From Phytohabitans sp036906915 (GTDB taxonomy: Bacteria > Actinomycetota > Actinomycetes > Mycobacteriales > Micromonosporaceae): DNA of 18,352 nucleotides. Every line of letters starts with the position of its first letter. The first letter of the stretch is position 1. Location of the stretch: positions 1-18,352 of the forward strand of contig NZ_JBAKHX010000114.1 of NCBI RefSeq assembly GCF_036906915.1. Direction: 5' to 3'. The notes under the pieces were generated by a model. That model was not told the origin of the DNA, made no database searches, and worked only from the letters and a program-made list of their open reading frames with translations. Of this stretch, positions 1 to 7,570 are shown piece after piece. Both the position numbers and the translations under genes were made by a program.

Positions 1-1
1 A

Positions 2-121
2 TCGGACGCGGCAGCGATCGGCGGAGCAGTCCTCGTCCTGCAAAGCGAGCTGACCCTCGCACATTCCCGCCCGGATGACGGGCTGCCGCCGGTGCCCGCC
101 GGCACGGGCGAGGCGCCCTGA
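2..121 (+). CDS. C-terminal end of a probable ROK-family protein (cut by window edge)
   Basis: An open frame runs from the window edge to a TGA at 119-121. It reads as a 39-residue tail containing AAIGGAVLVLQSEL. A small-residue AA(I/L)GGA patch followed by a helix near the C-terminus resembles ROK-family sugar kinases and repressors, which often end in a similar A-x-x-G-A-A-x-x-A segment. That resemblance is the only evidence, because the diagnostic ATP- and zinc-binding motifs would lie outside the window. The convergent neighbour is a relic of a peptide/sugar-type ABC ATPase, and ROK regulators often sit beside such transporters. Alternatively this is the tail of an unrelated protein. The frame being coding is fairly likely; the family name is uncertain. 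Confidence 0.4.
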   Translation, partial: SDAAAIGGAVLVLQSELTLAHSRPDDGLPPVPAGTGEAP

Positions 122-130
122 CCCTGCCTT

Positions 131-285
131 AGGGTGGCGCGGGTTGAGGATGACCTCCTGGGCCGGTCCGCGCTCGACGACCCGCCCCGGTAGAGGACCA
201 GGATGTCGTCGGCGAAGTGTCGCGCGGCGGCCAGATCTAGGGTGATGTAGAGGACGGCGCAGCGCGCTATGACCTGAGCAGCTCC
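131..285 (-). pseudogene. Relic of an oligopeptide/sugar-type ABC transporter ATP-binding protein (C-terminal part)
   Basis: The minus strand reads AVLYITLDLAAARHFADD followed by ILVLYRG, then shifts frame near 183-188 and continues RVVERGPAQEVILNPRHP. This is the H-loop to C-terminal region of Dpp/Opp-like ATPases, whose usual form is YITHDL, then FAD, a MYRG-like motif, VE-G and HP. Only about 50 residues remain; the Walker A, signature and Walker B regions are gone. The H-loop histidine that senses the gamma-phosphate is a leucine here (codon at 238-240). Homology stops after the HP pair, where YTQLL would be expected, and the strand there overlaps the convergent ROK-like tail. I conclude it is a dead fragment. 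Confidence 0.6.
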
Positions 286-298
286 GATCAGAATCAAG

Positions 299-1177
299 TT
301 GCTCAAGTTTCCCGGCCTACCGCGCGGACTTCGCCGTGGTCGCCGACTACGCCACCACGCCACACTCCTTGCCGGTGCCCGGCCGCTCGACGACTACGCG
401 GCGATCCGGCGAATCGCCGCGCTCACCCTCGCCGACGTCGCGGTGATCGAGACCGTGGCGGAGTGGGTTCTACTCGGTGGTGATCTCACGTATCTCCTCC
501 CCTTGCCCACCCAGACTCCTGTTCCCGCGTCGCACCAAGACGCCGTTCCGATAGCCACCGACGTGTCGGCTGAGCAGGTTGCGGCCAAGAACCTCACGTC
601 GCTTGCCGGCGTGGGGAGATGCGTGCGTGTTTGCTCGGCGCTGGCAACGTAGTCGAGCGCCAGCACCCAGCGGATACCGCAGTTGCCATAGGCGAAGTGG
701 ACCTTCAGCCCTTTGCTTGGCTGCCCGAGCAAGCTGCAGGAGGTGGCCGCGTTGACGGACCACGGCGCGACAGGTGAAGGCGACGACGGCCTGCCGACCG
801 TCCACAATGGCTAAACGCCAATGTTCACGGAGTAGAGGTGCAAGCGTCCAGACGCGGGTGCGCGCCTGCGCGCGTGCCGACCTTGGTCATGGCCCGGCCA
901 CCAGCCCCGCCGGGCCAACCCAGCCGACAACGCGCTGGTCAGGCCAGTACGGCTTGACCATGGTATTGAGCGATGCGTCGGCTAGACCAGCGCGTTGGCG
1001 GGGCGACGCAGAAGGATGGGACCGCCAGGATGAGGCCATTCCGTTGGACGGTGTACAACTCCCATCAACGTCATGCCCGGACCATACTGCGGCCGGGGTC
1101 GACCAGCGGACCGCAATGTAAGTCCGGACGCCCAGCGAAGCTCGCGCAAGCCTTGTCGACGGGCGTAACCTCAGGCA
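299..1177. other. Stretch with no recognisable intact gene
   Basis: Overlapping open frames occur on both strands, for example plus 299-652 and minus 394-807, but none shows a family motif, a good ribosome binding site or consistent codon bias. Around 310-480 the plus strand looks locally protein-like in changing frames (TLADVAVIETVAEWVLL in one of them), which suggests a decayed gene of unknown origin. I see no clear repeat, RNA gene or promoter here. Confidence 0.5.
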
Positions 1178-2152
1178 GTGCAGTACACCGACTGGGGTGA
1201 ACGTGCCGCTCGCTGGTCCGGAATTCGCAGCGAGATGGTCGATGTGCACGGCACGGCGGTGCACTACCTGGTAACTCATCGGACGCGGGCGCCGGAAGGG
1301 CCGGTTCACCTGCTCGTTCCCAACCCGGCGAACAGCGCCTCGAACTGGCTGGACGTACTCGCGGAACTGCGACCACACGCGCATGCGATAGCGGTGGACC
1401 TGCCCGGCACGATCGCCGGCCACACCGCGCTGCCGAACCGGCGCGCGGCGGGCATCGAGGCCAACGTGCTGTTCCTGCGCGATTTCGCTGACGCGCTCGG
1501 GCTCGATCGGGTCGTGATGCACGGCTGGTCGGCGGGCGGGATGATCGCGTTGTTGTTCGCCGACCAGGCACCCGAACGGGTCGCCGGGCTCGTGTTGGTG
1601 GCCCCGGCACTTCCTCCCCCGCTCAGCGTCGGCGAGGCGCGCCTGTGCCGAACCTTCGGCAGGGCGGGTTTGGCCATCGTCGCACCGGTCGCCCTTGTGC
1701 TGCTCCGCGTTTCGGGGCGACGCATCCTCGCTGCTACGACACGGGTACTGGACGATCCCGCGTCGATTGCGGGCAGCAAATGGAATTCCGGCGGTGACTT
1801 GACGAGAATGTCGCCGGAGATCGCCGCTGTCATGCGGGACGAGATGTCGGCGGTCGAGCCGACGCGACTGGGACGCGCGGTCACGGTCTATGCCTCGCTG
1901 ATGTCGCTGATGCTCGTCCGGCGGCGCCCTGTGCTCGACGCGATGCGCCGGGTCGCGTCGCCAACGCTCCTTGTCTGGGGCGATGAGGATCGCCTCGCCG
2001 CCCGCGCATCGATCGATGACTGGACTGCGCAGCGGCCGGACTGGAACCTGGTCGTCCTCCACCGCACGGGTCACGCGCCGCCGTTCGAAGTCCCCGCCGA
2101 TTACGCTCGCACGGTCCTAAGCTGGTGTGGCCCACGGCTTCACGACCGGTAG
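1178..2152 (+). CDS. Alpha/beta-fold hydrolase
   Basis: This 324-residue protein has the layout of a soluble alpha/beta hydrolase. The nucleophile elbow is G-W-S118-A-G-G, the acid is probably Asp271 in WGDED, and the base is His299 in RTGHAPPFE. A cap segment with two hydrophobic stretches lies at about 150-250. Near the N-terminus, where family members usually show an HG oxyanion motif, it reads LLVPNPANSASNW, so the oxyanion pocket is atypical. There is no signal peptide, so it is probably cytoplasmic. The GTG start at 1178 lacks a convincing Shine-Dalgarno; the in-frame ATG at 1235 (residue 20) is a reasonable alternative and just precedes the first predicted strand. It stands alone between degenerate sequence and an insertion-sequence relic, so context gives no substrate. 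The fold is certain; the substrate is unknown. Confidence 0.9.
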   Translation: MQYTDWGERAARWSGIRSEMVDVHGTAVHYLVTHRTRAPEGPVHLLVPNPANSASNWLDVLAELRPHAHAIAVDLPGTIAGHTALPNRRAAGIEANVLFLRDFADALGLDRVVMHGWSAGGMIALLFADQAPERVAGLVLVAPALPPPLSVGEARLCRTFGRAGLAIVAPVALVLLRVSGRRILAATTRVLDDPASIAGSKWNSGGDLTRMSPEIAAVMRDEMSAVEPTRLGRAVTVYASLMSLMLVRRRPVLDAMRRVASPTLLVWGDEDRLAARASIDDWTAQRPDWNLVVLHRTGHAPPFEVPADYARTVLSWCGPRLHDR

Positions 2153-2267
2153 AGCTACATGTTGGTGTGAGGTCCTGTTCCGGCCCTTCAGTGATGTGGA
2201 TCGACAGGAGATGCGGGGATCAGGTTCCTCCGATGGTCCTTTCGGTTGCTGGGACTGGGTGTCGGGT

Positions 2268-3248
2268 TCAGGTGACCGGTCGTGGCAGCGCGGTCAGACG
2301 GGCGAAGGCGTCGACCAGGTCCGTTGTCCAGGGCCAGTTTTCGGCGATGCGTAGTCAGGTTCGGCGGCCGCCGTGGGTCAGTCTGGCGGCGGTGTGTAGT
2401 AGCCGGTAGCGCAGCCTCTTGGGTTCGGCTTTGGCTAGTTCGCCTTGTAGGAGCAGGGTTTTGGTCCAGGCGAGCAGGTCGATACCGGCCAGGGCGAGTT
2501 CGAGCCACGCCTGGTTGACGGCGAAGACCCGGGACGGGAACCGACCGAAGCCGGTGTCCTTACCGCAGCGGATGTTGTCCTCGACGCGGGCGTGAGCACG
2601 GTGACGGGCTTCCAGGAACTGCACCGAGCCGTTACCCGGCGGGGTGTCAGTGGCGGTCACTTGGTGACGCTTACCCGCGATGGTGTCGAACAGCGACAGT
2701 TGCGCTCCGGGGTGCGGGGTCTCCCGGCGGACGATGAACCGGGTCCCGGACGGGTAGCCGGCGTCCTGGACCAGGCAGGTCAGCCCACAAACCTCGGCTC
2801 CGTGCCGCGGCTGACCGTCGGCGTCCACGGCGGGAACCCAGTCGGTAGCTTGCAGGATCGCATGCCGGACGTCCTGGGTGATCGCCACGCCGACGGAGTA
2901 TCGGGCGTCGAAGCCGTGCTCGCGCAGGCCGCGGATGTGGGCCAGGAGTCCTTGGGTGCAGCCGGCCGAGTCGGAGCGGATCAGGATCGGGGTGCCGTAC
3001 CGGTGCGCGTCCGGAACCTGTGCCAGGGCGTGGTCCAGCACGGTGATGTGGTCGGCGGTGGTGTTCGACCCGGCATTGCCCGGCCGCAGCAGCCCGGCCA
3101 ACGCTTCACCGGTGGCGTCGAGGAAGCAGAACAACGGGTGATACCCGTAAGGTCGGCCCGGGGCGCCCTGCAGCGTTGCCGCTGTGGATTTCCCCGGACC
3201 GCCTTCCGAACCCGGCGTGCCCATTCCCGAGCACCGGACTCTCCACAA
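2268..3248 (-). pseudogene. IS1380-family transposase, N-terminally truncated with a premature stop
   Basis: The minus-strand frame carries the IS1380 DDE transposase signature: GYHPLFCFLDATGEALAGLL followed by RPGNAGSNT, the second acidic residue in LIRSDSAG, VRRETPHPGAQL, and the catalytic glutamate region HARVEDNIRCGKDTGFG. A TGA at 2355-2357 interrupts the frame, but the reading continues in phase as LRIAENWPWTTDLVDAF to a true stop at 2268-2270, so the family C-terminus is present behind a nonsense codon. At the other end the first catalytic aspartate (usually IDATL) is missing. Just upstream of GYHP, another frame reads GEIHSGN, resembling the family's VEIHSEN, which indicates a frameshift as well. 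Full-length members are about 450 residues; roughly 300 remain. The family assignment is firm and the copy is dead. I could not identify terminal inverted repeats. Confidence 0.9.
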
Positions 3249-3470
3249 GCCCGTCAGGTCGCACCAACCGATCTCGTCAACCTGTGGTCGGCCACGGGCT
3301 GGGGATCCGCGTTCCCCGGTAGCGGTAGCGGATGGTCCGCACTCGTACCGGGTTGAACAGCGTGATCTTGTCCGTTCGTGGCCACCACGTGCTTCACGAG
3401 CCGCCTACGGCCCTCGACGCTCAGGGGCGCATTCGCGTGGGGCACTCGTCGTCCTCTCGAAGTCAGACAA

Positions 3471-3504
3471 CGGCAGGCGCGACACCTATCGTGCGCGCCT
3501 GCCG
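3471..3504 (-). terminator. Strong hairpin terminator for the VOC gene
   Basis: CGGCAGGCGCG at 3471-3481 is perfectly complementary to CGCGCCTGCCG at 3494-3504. The 12-base loop region can add three more pairs around a single bulge. It begins 12 bases beyond the stop of the VOC gene in its direction of transcription and is followed on that strand by TTGTCTGACTTC, which is mildly T-rich. The position and the 11-base GC stem fit intrinsic termination as seen in actinomycetes, which often lack a long U tract. Confidence 0.8.
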
Positions 3505-3516
3505 CATTGCGGCCTT

Positions 3517-3885
3517 TCAGTCCTTCGGTGCGACCCGGATACGGTTCCCGTCAGGATCGGCTGCGAGGAAGGTCAGCCCGAACCCCGCATCATGAGGCTC
3601 GTGCAGGATCGTGACGCCCTTGGACTGCCACTGCTTGAAGATCGCGTTGACCTCGTCGGGTCGTCCACCGTCGATGGCCAGGCAAACCTCACTGGTACGC
3701 GGGACGTCCGGCGACAGATCCTCGAACTGGCCGGACCACAGAGCGAGGTCAGCACCTGGCCCGAGGTCGAAGGTGATGTATCCCGGAGTCTCGAACGAGG
3801 GGCTCATGCCGAGGAGGTCGCCGTAGAAACGAGCTGCGGTGGGAGCGTCGTTCACGTAGACGATGGACACGACGGATGTGGTCAT
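3517..3885 (-). CDS. VOC-family (glyoxalase/bleomycin-resistance-like) protein
   Basis: The 122-residue protein has the two beta-alpha-beta-beta-beta half-modules of the vicinal oxygen chelate fold. It opens with VVSIVYVNDAPTAARFYGDLL, the usual pattern of an N-terminal strand followed by an ARFY helix, and ends with GLTFLAADPDGNRIRV, the classic DPDGN turn and final strand. Members bind a divalent metal and act as dioxygenases, isomerases, fosfomycin/bleomycin-binding resistance proteins or ligand carriers; the substrate cannot be read from the sequence. An AGAAGGAA Shine-Dalgarno precedes the ATG. It is divergent from a WYL regulator with a 92-base gap, and such pairs commonly show the regulator controlling the VOC gene. 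Its length is normal and the gene looks intact. Confidence 0.92.
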   Translation of the reverse strand: MTTSVVSIVYVNDAPTAARFYGDLLGMSPSFETPGYITFDLGPGADLALWSGQFEDLSPDVPRTSEVCLAIDGGRPDEVNAIFKQWQSKGVTILHEPHDAGFGLTFLAADPDGNRIRVAPKD

Positions 3886-3937
3886 GGTTGTTCCTTCTCA
3901 CAGGTGGTAGGTACGCATCCACCAGCCTGACCGGAAT

Positions 3938-3948
3938 ATGCGCCGCAT
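3938..3948. promoter_or_regulatory. Candidate operator between the VOC and WYL genes
   Basis: ATGCG-C-CGCAT is a perfect 5+1+5 palindrome, 30 bases before the WYL regulator start and about 50 bases from the VOC start. Its place in a short divergent gap suggests an operator. A palindrome this short can occur by chance, so confidence is low. Confidence 0.25.
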
Positions 3949-3977
3949 CGTGTCGCAATTCCTGAAAAACTTGGTGT

Positions 3978-4943
3978 GTGACCCCAGACCGCTTCTTCAC
4001 CCTGATGCTGCTCCTCGAATCGAGGGATGGCGCGACCACACAGGAACTTGCCTCGGCGCTCGGGGTTTCCCTTCGAACCATCACCCGGGACCTGAACTGG
4101 CTCCGCGACGCCGGTCTGCCGGTGACCGCACACCGGGGCCGCCTCGGAGGCGTGACCATGCTGCCCGGGTCCGGGCTCGACCTCACGCGACTCACGCCTG
4201 GCGAGCGTGATCATCTGTCGCTCATTGGGCTGGATGAAAAGCAACGCGCGGAGCTCAACGCATCGGTCGAAAGCCAGCGCGCGCTCTCCAAGATCGCCGC
4301 TACACAGCCACGTCGAGTTCATGAGCTCCTGCCGCTCACCGACGTAGTGCACGTGGACAGCCGTCCCTGGCTCCAGACACGAGCTTCCGGCACGACTCCG
4401 GCTTCGCTGATCGGCTCAGTGCGGCGAGGTCGCCAGCTACGGATCGAGTACGACAGCCCACGCGAGTCATGCCCACGCGACCTGGTCGTGGATCCCTACG
4501 GGCTGTTCGCCAAGGCCGGCATCTGGTACCTCGTCGCCGACTGTGCCCGAGTGCCACGGATGTACCGACTCGAACGGATCACGACGTGGAAAGAAGTCGA
4601 CCAGCCACGACGGATCCGCGAGAACCAGACCCTGGCCACCGTCGCTGCAGCGCTCATTGCTCAGTGGGAACACAACCACGCGATAGAGGTCAGCGCCACC
4701 ATCGACCAGACCCAGATCGAGCGAGCGCAACGGATCTTTGGCCTACGACTCGTCTGGGACGACCATGAAGAATCCGCAACCGGCCGCAAGGTAACAATCC
4801 GCTTCCTGCATCTAGAGGACGTGCGAGCACTACTGCCGTTCGGGAGCGCCATCACTGTGCACGGCCCCACCGAAGCCAGGGCTCACCTTCGCGACCTCGC
4901 CACCAATCTTGCCCACCACTATGCGCCGTCACCAACGTCCTGA
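3978..4943 (+). CDS. HTH and WYL-domain transcriptional regulator (YafY-like)
   Basis: This 321-residue regulator opens with a winged helix-turn-helix (about residues 3-58; TTQELASALGVSLRTITRDL, then WLRDAGLPV), the DeoR-like head usual in this family. A WYL domain follows at about 140-205. It contains the hallmark W183-Y184-L185 in GIWYLVADC, preceded by the DPYGL segment and followed by RMYRLERI, which carries the conserved arginines thought to bind a small ligand or nucleic acid. A C-terminal extension (about 225-315) completes the usual WCX-like region. The GTG start lies at the head of the HTH and has no strong Shine-Dalgarno upstream, so a leaderless or short-leader transcript is possible. 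It probably controls the divergent VOC gene and itself. Complete and typical in length. Confidence 0.95.
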   Translation: MTPDRFFTLMLLLESRDGATTQELASALGVSLRTITRDLNWLRDAGLPVTAHRGRLGGVTMLPGSGLDLTRLTPGERDHLSLIGLDEKQRAELNASVESQRALSKIAATQPRRVHELLPLTDVVHVDSRPWLQTRASGTTPASLIGSVRRGRQLRIEYDSPRESCPRDLVVDPYGLFAKAGIWYLVADCARVPRMYRLERITTWKEVDQPRRIRENQTLATVAAALIAQWEHNHAIEVSATIDQTQIERAQRIFGLRLVWDDHEESATGRKVTIRFLHLEDVRALLPFGSAITVHGPTEARAHLRDLATNLAHHYAPSPTS

Positions 4944-5117
4944 CCCGCAACGGTTAGTGATCCACATCGGATAATCGTGGTTGCGGCGCAACGCCAACGC
5001 CCTCACCCGACGTGCCCGCATGCAACGCCGCGAAATGCCCGTTACGCGGGGAACGCCACCGACGCTGAGGGCCCAACGATCGAGCGCAGCCTTACCAGAC
5101 CCGGCAAACGTTCGGGG

Positions 5118-5562
5118 TCATGCCGACAAGCCGGAGGCGCACTCACTCTGCACTGGAACCTGTACGCGGTCGTAGGGGACCACGTTGGCCGACGGCATCT
5201 TCAGCGCCTCGCGCAGTTCGGCGTTCTCGGCGGTGATTTGATTGATGACGGACCAGCCCTGGGACGTCGGAGCGTAGCCGGGTCAGTTCCTTGTCCTTGT
5301 TCGCGACGGTCTTCTTCAGCTTGGCGATCTGCTCCCGCAGCCGGACCTCGACGTCGGGTGTTGCCCGGCGTTCCTGCACCCGCTCATAGAAACTCGTTGC
5401 GGAGGTCTGGGTGCCCGCTGGGTGAGCGCGTTGCGGGGCACCCCGGCCTCCTGCGCCAACGCGACGATCGTCAGGGCCCCGGTGGAGCTGCGCGGTTCCG
5501 TCGAAGATGCGTTCCATGGCCTCGCGGATGCGGGCTCGTTCATCGGGCATGGCGCTCATCAT
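5118..5562 (-). pseudogene. Decayed small partner protein of a Tn554-type integrase (TnpC/DUF6262-like)
   Basis: Read across frames on the minus strand, the product is recognisable. It starts MPDERARIREAMERIFDG, moves to ALTIVALAQEAGVPRNALTQ (a helix-turn-helix-like segment), then FYERVQERRATPDVEVRL and a charged coiled-coil stretch (LREQIAKLKKTVANKDKEL), and ends INQITAENAELREALK with a TGA at 5118-5120. These pieces lie in different phases, with shifts near 5485, 5425 and 5260, so no intact protein can be made. Similar small HTH plus coiled-coil proteins follow large tyrosine integrases in actinobacteria, and this one starts with an ATGA overlap on such an integrase tail. The association with TnpC/DUF6262 is from memory of family architecture and is moderately sure. 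Confidence 0.7.
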
Positions 5563-5830
5563 GTGGGCTCCTGCAAAGTGATGCGGGTGCGGTCGTGATG
5601 CTCGGCAAAGGCCCGGAGCTTGGCGGCGTTGCCGCGAAGACGGTCGCCGACCGGGCCGGGCGCGTGGGCGGCACGGAACTCAAGAAGGCCGGCGGGTTCG
5701 CGCAGTTGACTGGCGTGGCGGTCGGTGCGCACCACGTTGCCGCACTCCGGGCGGCACCGGTCTAACCGCGGCACGTCGCTGATGCCGTCGCGTTGGCAGA
5801 GGGCCCGACGCCGACCGGGCCAGGCGCCGA
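5559..5830 (-). pseudogene. C-terminal remnant of a large site-specific integrase
   Basis: The minus strand reads ALCQRDGISDVPRLDRC, RPECGNVVRTDRHASQLRE and later GDRLRGNAAKLRAFAEHHDR, ending at 5559-5561. The C-x-x-x-C-x-N-x-x-x-T-D-x-H cluster, followed by a helical arm, is the tail seen on long actinobacterial phage-integrase-family proteins of the Tn554 TnpA/TnpB type. The catalytic domain with its Arg, His and Tyr residues is absent: homology fades above about 5830, where plus-strand sequence of another module begins. The stop overlaps the start of the partner gene by ATGA, indicating former translational coupling. It could instead be the tail of a different DNA-binding protein. Confidence 0.55.
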
Positions 5831-6049
5831 TGAGCCGCCCGAGCCGTTCCCCGGTTCCGGCGGACCCGCACCGTGGACCGCCCGGCCAGGCGGCGGATCC
5901 CGCGGTCGCTGGGTCGACGTCGTCGAAGCGGCGCGAGTCGGGCTATCGTGCCCGCCCCGCGCCAGCCGCGGCGGCCGGGCCACCGGAAGCAACCGGGAGG
6001 CAGCGGCGGGTGCTGCGCCCCCGTGCTGACCGAGCCGGACACCGCGCCG

Positions 6050-6202
6050 ATGAGCGCCGAACAGCACGAACAGTCCGTCACCACGCTCGCCGCGATGATC
6101 GTCGCCTGGTGGCAACGATCCCCGGCTGCGGGCGGCCAGAGCCCTGATCGGACACCGGGCGAGGAGCCCGGTGCCGACGAACGATCAAAGGAGTCCTCAT
6201 GA
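6050..6202 (+). CDS. Small hypothetical protein coupled to a serine recombinase
   Basis: A 50-residue ORF begins at the ATG at 6050 and reads MSAEQHEQSVTTLAAMIVAW, followed by a polar, proline- and acid-rich tail. Its TGA overlaps the ATG of the recombinase gene (ATGA at 6199-6202), and the recombinase ribosome binding site lies inside its last codons. Short proteins of this kind appear before resolvase genes in actinobacterial elements, though I know of no assigned function. The amphipathic N-terminal helix is the only structural feature visible. Since the downstream recombinase is broken, this gene may also be a leftover. Confidence 0.5.
   Translation: MSAEQHEQSVTTLAAMIVAWWQRSPAAGGQSPDRTPGEEPGADERSKESS
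6187..6193 (+). promoter_or_regulatory. Ribosome binding site deciding the recombinase start
   Basis: AAAGGAG lies five bases before the ATG at 6199 and fixes that start. It sits within the coding sequence of the preceding small ORF, as expected for coupled translation. Confidence 0.7.
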
Positions 6203-6751
6203 CCCACGCAACCAGCCCACACCCGCCACAGCACGGCCGGGCCGTCGCCACCCCGATCCGGGTATCGACCTATGTCCACCGCCGCGACGACGCGGTCAGC
6301 CGGCAGCAGGACGTCCTGCGCGCCTGGGTCGCCGACCAGCCCGACTGGCAGCTGTGCGGCCAGTACGTCGACGTCCGTCCCGACCGGCAGACGCCGCGGC
6401 GGCCTGCGGCAGGCCCTCGCCGCAGCCCGCGCCGGCCGGTACGACATGCTGCTCGTGCATGACCTCAGCCGGCTCACCCGCCGCATGCCCGAGCTGGCCG
6501 ACATCCTGCGCACCCTGGAGCGGGCGCGGGTCACGCTGCGCTCATCTGACGGGGCGATTGACACCTCCACCTCGACCGGTCGGCTACTGGCCCGCCTGGT
6601 CGCGGCATTCGCCGACTTCGACATCGCCGCGCCCCGCCTATCCAGCAGCACACAGGGCCGCTGGCCGCGCACCAGCCGCGAACCCCGCCACCGCAACCGC
6701 AGCCGTGACCGGAGCCCGTCCGACGGCCGGGACACGGCGGCCAGCCCGTAA
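6199..6751 (+). pseudogene. Serine recombinase (resolvase N-terminal domain), frameshifted and truncated
   Basis: The first frame (6199-6462) gives ATPIRVSTYVHRRDDAVS followed by RQQDVLRAWVADQPDWQL, the start of a resolvase/invertase catalytic domain. At about 6383-6400 the homology moves to another frame: GGLRQALAAARAGRYDMLLV, HDLSRLTRR and LVAAFADFD, the central core with the conserved DLSRLTR arginines. Where an active enzyme has Tyr-x-Arg-x-Ser, this reads Y-V-H-R-R, so the nucleophilic serine appears lost. After FADFDIA the similarity ends, leaving none of the usual E-helix or DNA-binding C-terminal region. Frameshift, missing nucleophile and truncation together make it non-functional as a recombinase. 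Confidence 0.78.
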
Positions 6752-6759
6752 CCACCACC

Positions 6760-6965
6760 GCGCGGGGGTCGGGCCCCAGCCCGGCGGCGCCAGCGAGCCT
6801 GTGGCCCCGTGGACAACGTGCTGGCCACTTCGGGCCCGGGGGCGTGAGGTTCGTCGAACGGCGAGAAGCGGCGGGTGCCCGGGTGAGATCACGCCCACGA
6901 AGGTTGGCTTCTGGAAGACCCCGGCGCGCACGCTCTGTGTGTAGACACCGGGGCCGTCACTCTCG
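6760..6965. other. Gap between the recombinase relic and the secreted operon
   Basis: No gene is visible. CCCCGG near 6920 and CCGGGG near 6948 could pair across a loop of about 23 bases just downstream of the minus-strand operon and might act as a weak terminator, but the stem is short and no T-run follows. Confidence 0.3.
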
Positions 6966-7514
6966 CTAGGTTGTGGCCGACTGTAGGGTTATTCGGTCGA
7001 GGTCGTTTGGCTGGTCGCGAACGTGAATACCGACATAGCACCCCTCCTGGACGTCGAAGTCCACGACGGTGTAGTCGATGGGGTTGCTCGTTCCCGGAGC
7101 TCGGTACGGGCCGAAGACCTGCGAGTTCAGGCAGCCAAAGGCCACGGTCACGTAGATGGTGTCGCCGTCGTTACTGGTGTCGTAGACCCAGAGCTTTTCG
7201 CCATAGGGGTGGAATTCGATCTTCGCCACCATCGTCACGCCGTCGTGCAGCTGCACCTTCTGCGCCCGGCCGCCGGCGTCCTTTTCGAAGAAGGTTCCGT
7301 CGGCCGAATCGCTGAGCGAGCATCCGTTGTCGCCCGCGGTTACCCATAGCTGACCTTCGATTCGACGGCAGTTGTCGGTATCCACCAGGGCATACACGAC
7401 CGACAACGAGCCGTACGCCGATGCCGGGCCGCTCCAGACGATGGCGGCTGGCGCGAGCACCGCAAGGGCGACGGCGATCCGCGCCGCAAGCCGTGGAAGT
7501 CGACGTACTTGCAT
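6966..7514 (-). CDS. Secreted four-cysteine protein of unknown function
   Basis: This 182-residue protein has a Sec-type signal peptide: basic MQVRRLPRLAARI, a hydrophobic core, and an ASA cleavage site before Tyr34. The mature part is about 149 residues, predicted mostly beta strand, with four cysteines (49, 65, 128, 159) that could form two disulfides outside the cell. I do not recognise a family. The ATG at 7514 is supported by GGAGG seven bases upstream; the same frame stays open much further upstream but there it is only a shadow of the preceding gene. It is the last gene of the three-gene operon, 56 bases after the large multidomain enzyme. It may be a partner, inhibitor or stabiliser of that enzyme, by position only. 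It appears intact. Confidence 0.85.
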   Translation of the reverse strand: MQVRRLPRLAARIAVALAVLAPAAIVWSGPASAYGSLSVVYALVDTDNCRRIEGQLWVTAGDNGCSLSDSADGTFFEKDAGGRAQKVQLHDGVTMVAKIEFHPYGEKLWVYDTSNDGDTIYVTVAFGCLNSQVFGPYRAPGTSNPIDYTVVDFDVQEGCYVGIHVRDQPNDLDRITLQSATT

Positions 7515-7570
7515 GTGTTCGCCTCCGTGTGATGGTTCTCCGCTGACCGACCCCGGCGGGATCGGTTGTC

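Noticed and set aside
887..2074. A 395-codon minus-strand frame opposite the alpha/beta hydrolase.
   Set aside because: Low-complexity Arg-rich product without motifs; the plus strand shows a complete hydrolase triad.
2153..3480. Terminal inverted repeats for the IS1380 relic.
   Set aside because: A CCTGTTCCGG near 2174 resembles an IS1380-type end, but I found no matching inverted copy on the other side, so no boundary is claimed.
6383..6400. Programmed frameshifting in the serine recombinase.
   Set aside because: No slippery heptamer is visible, and the nucleophile and C-terminal half are missing as well, so decay is simpler.
5680..6828. A 382-codon minus-strand frame across the serine recombinase relic.
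   Set aside because: Arg-rich shadow; the recombinase motifs are on the plus strand.
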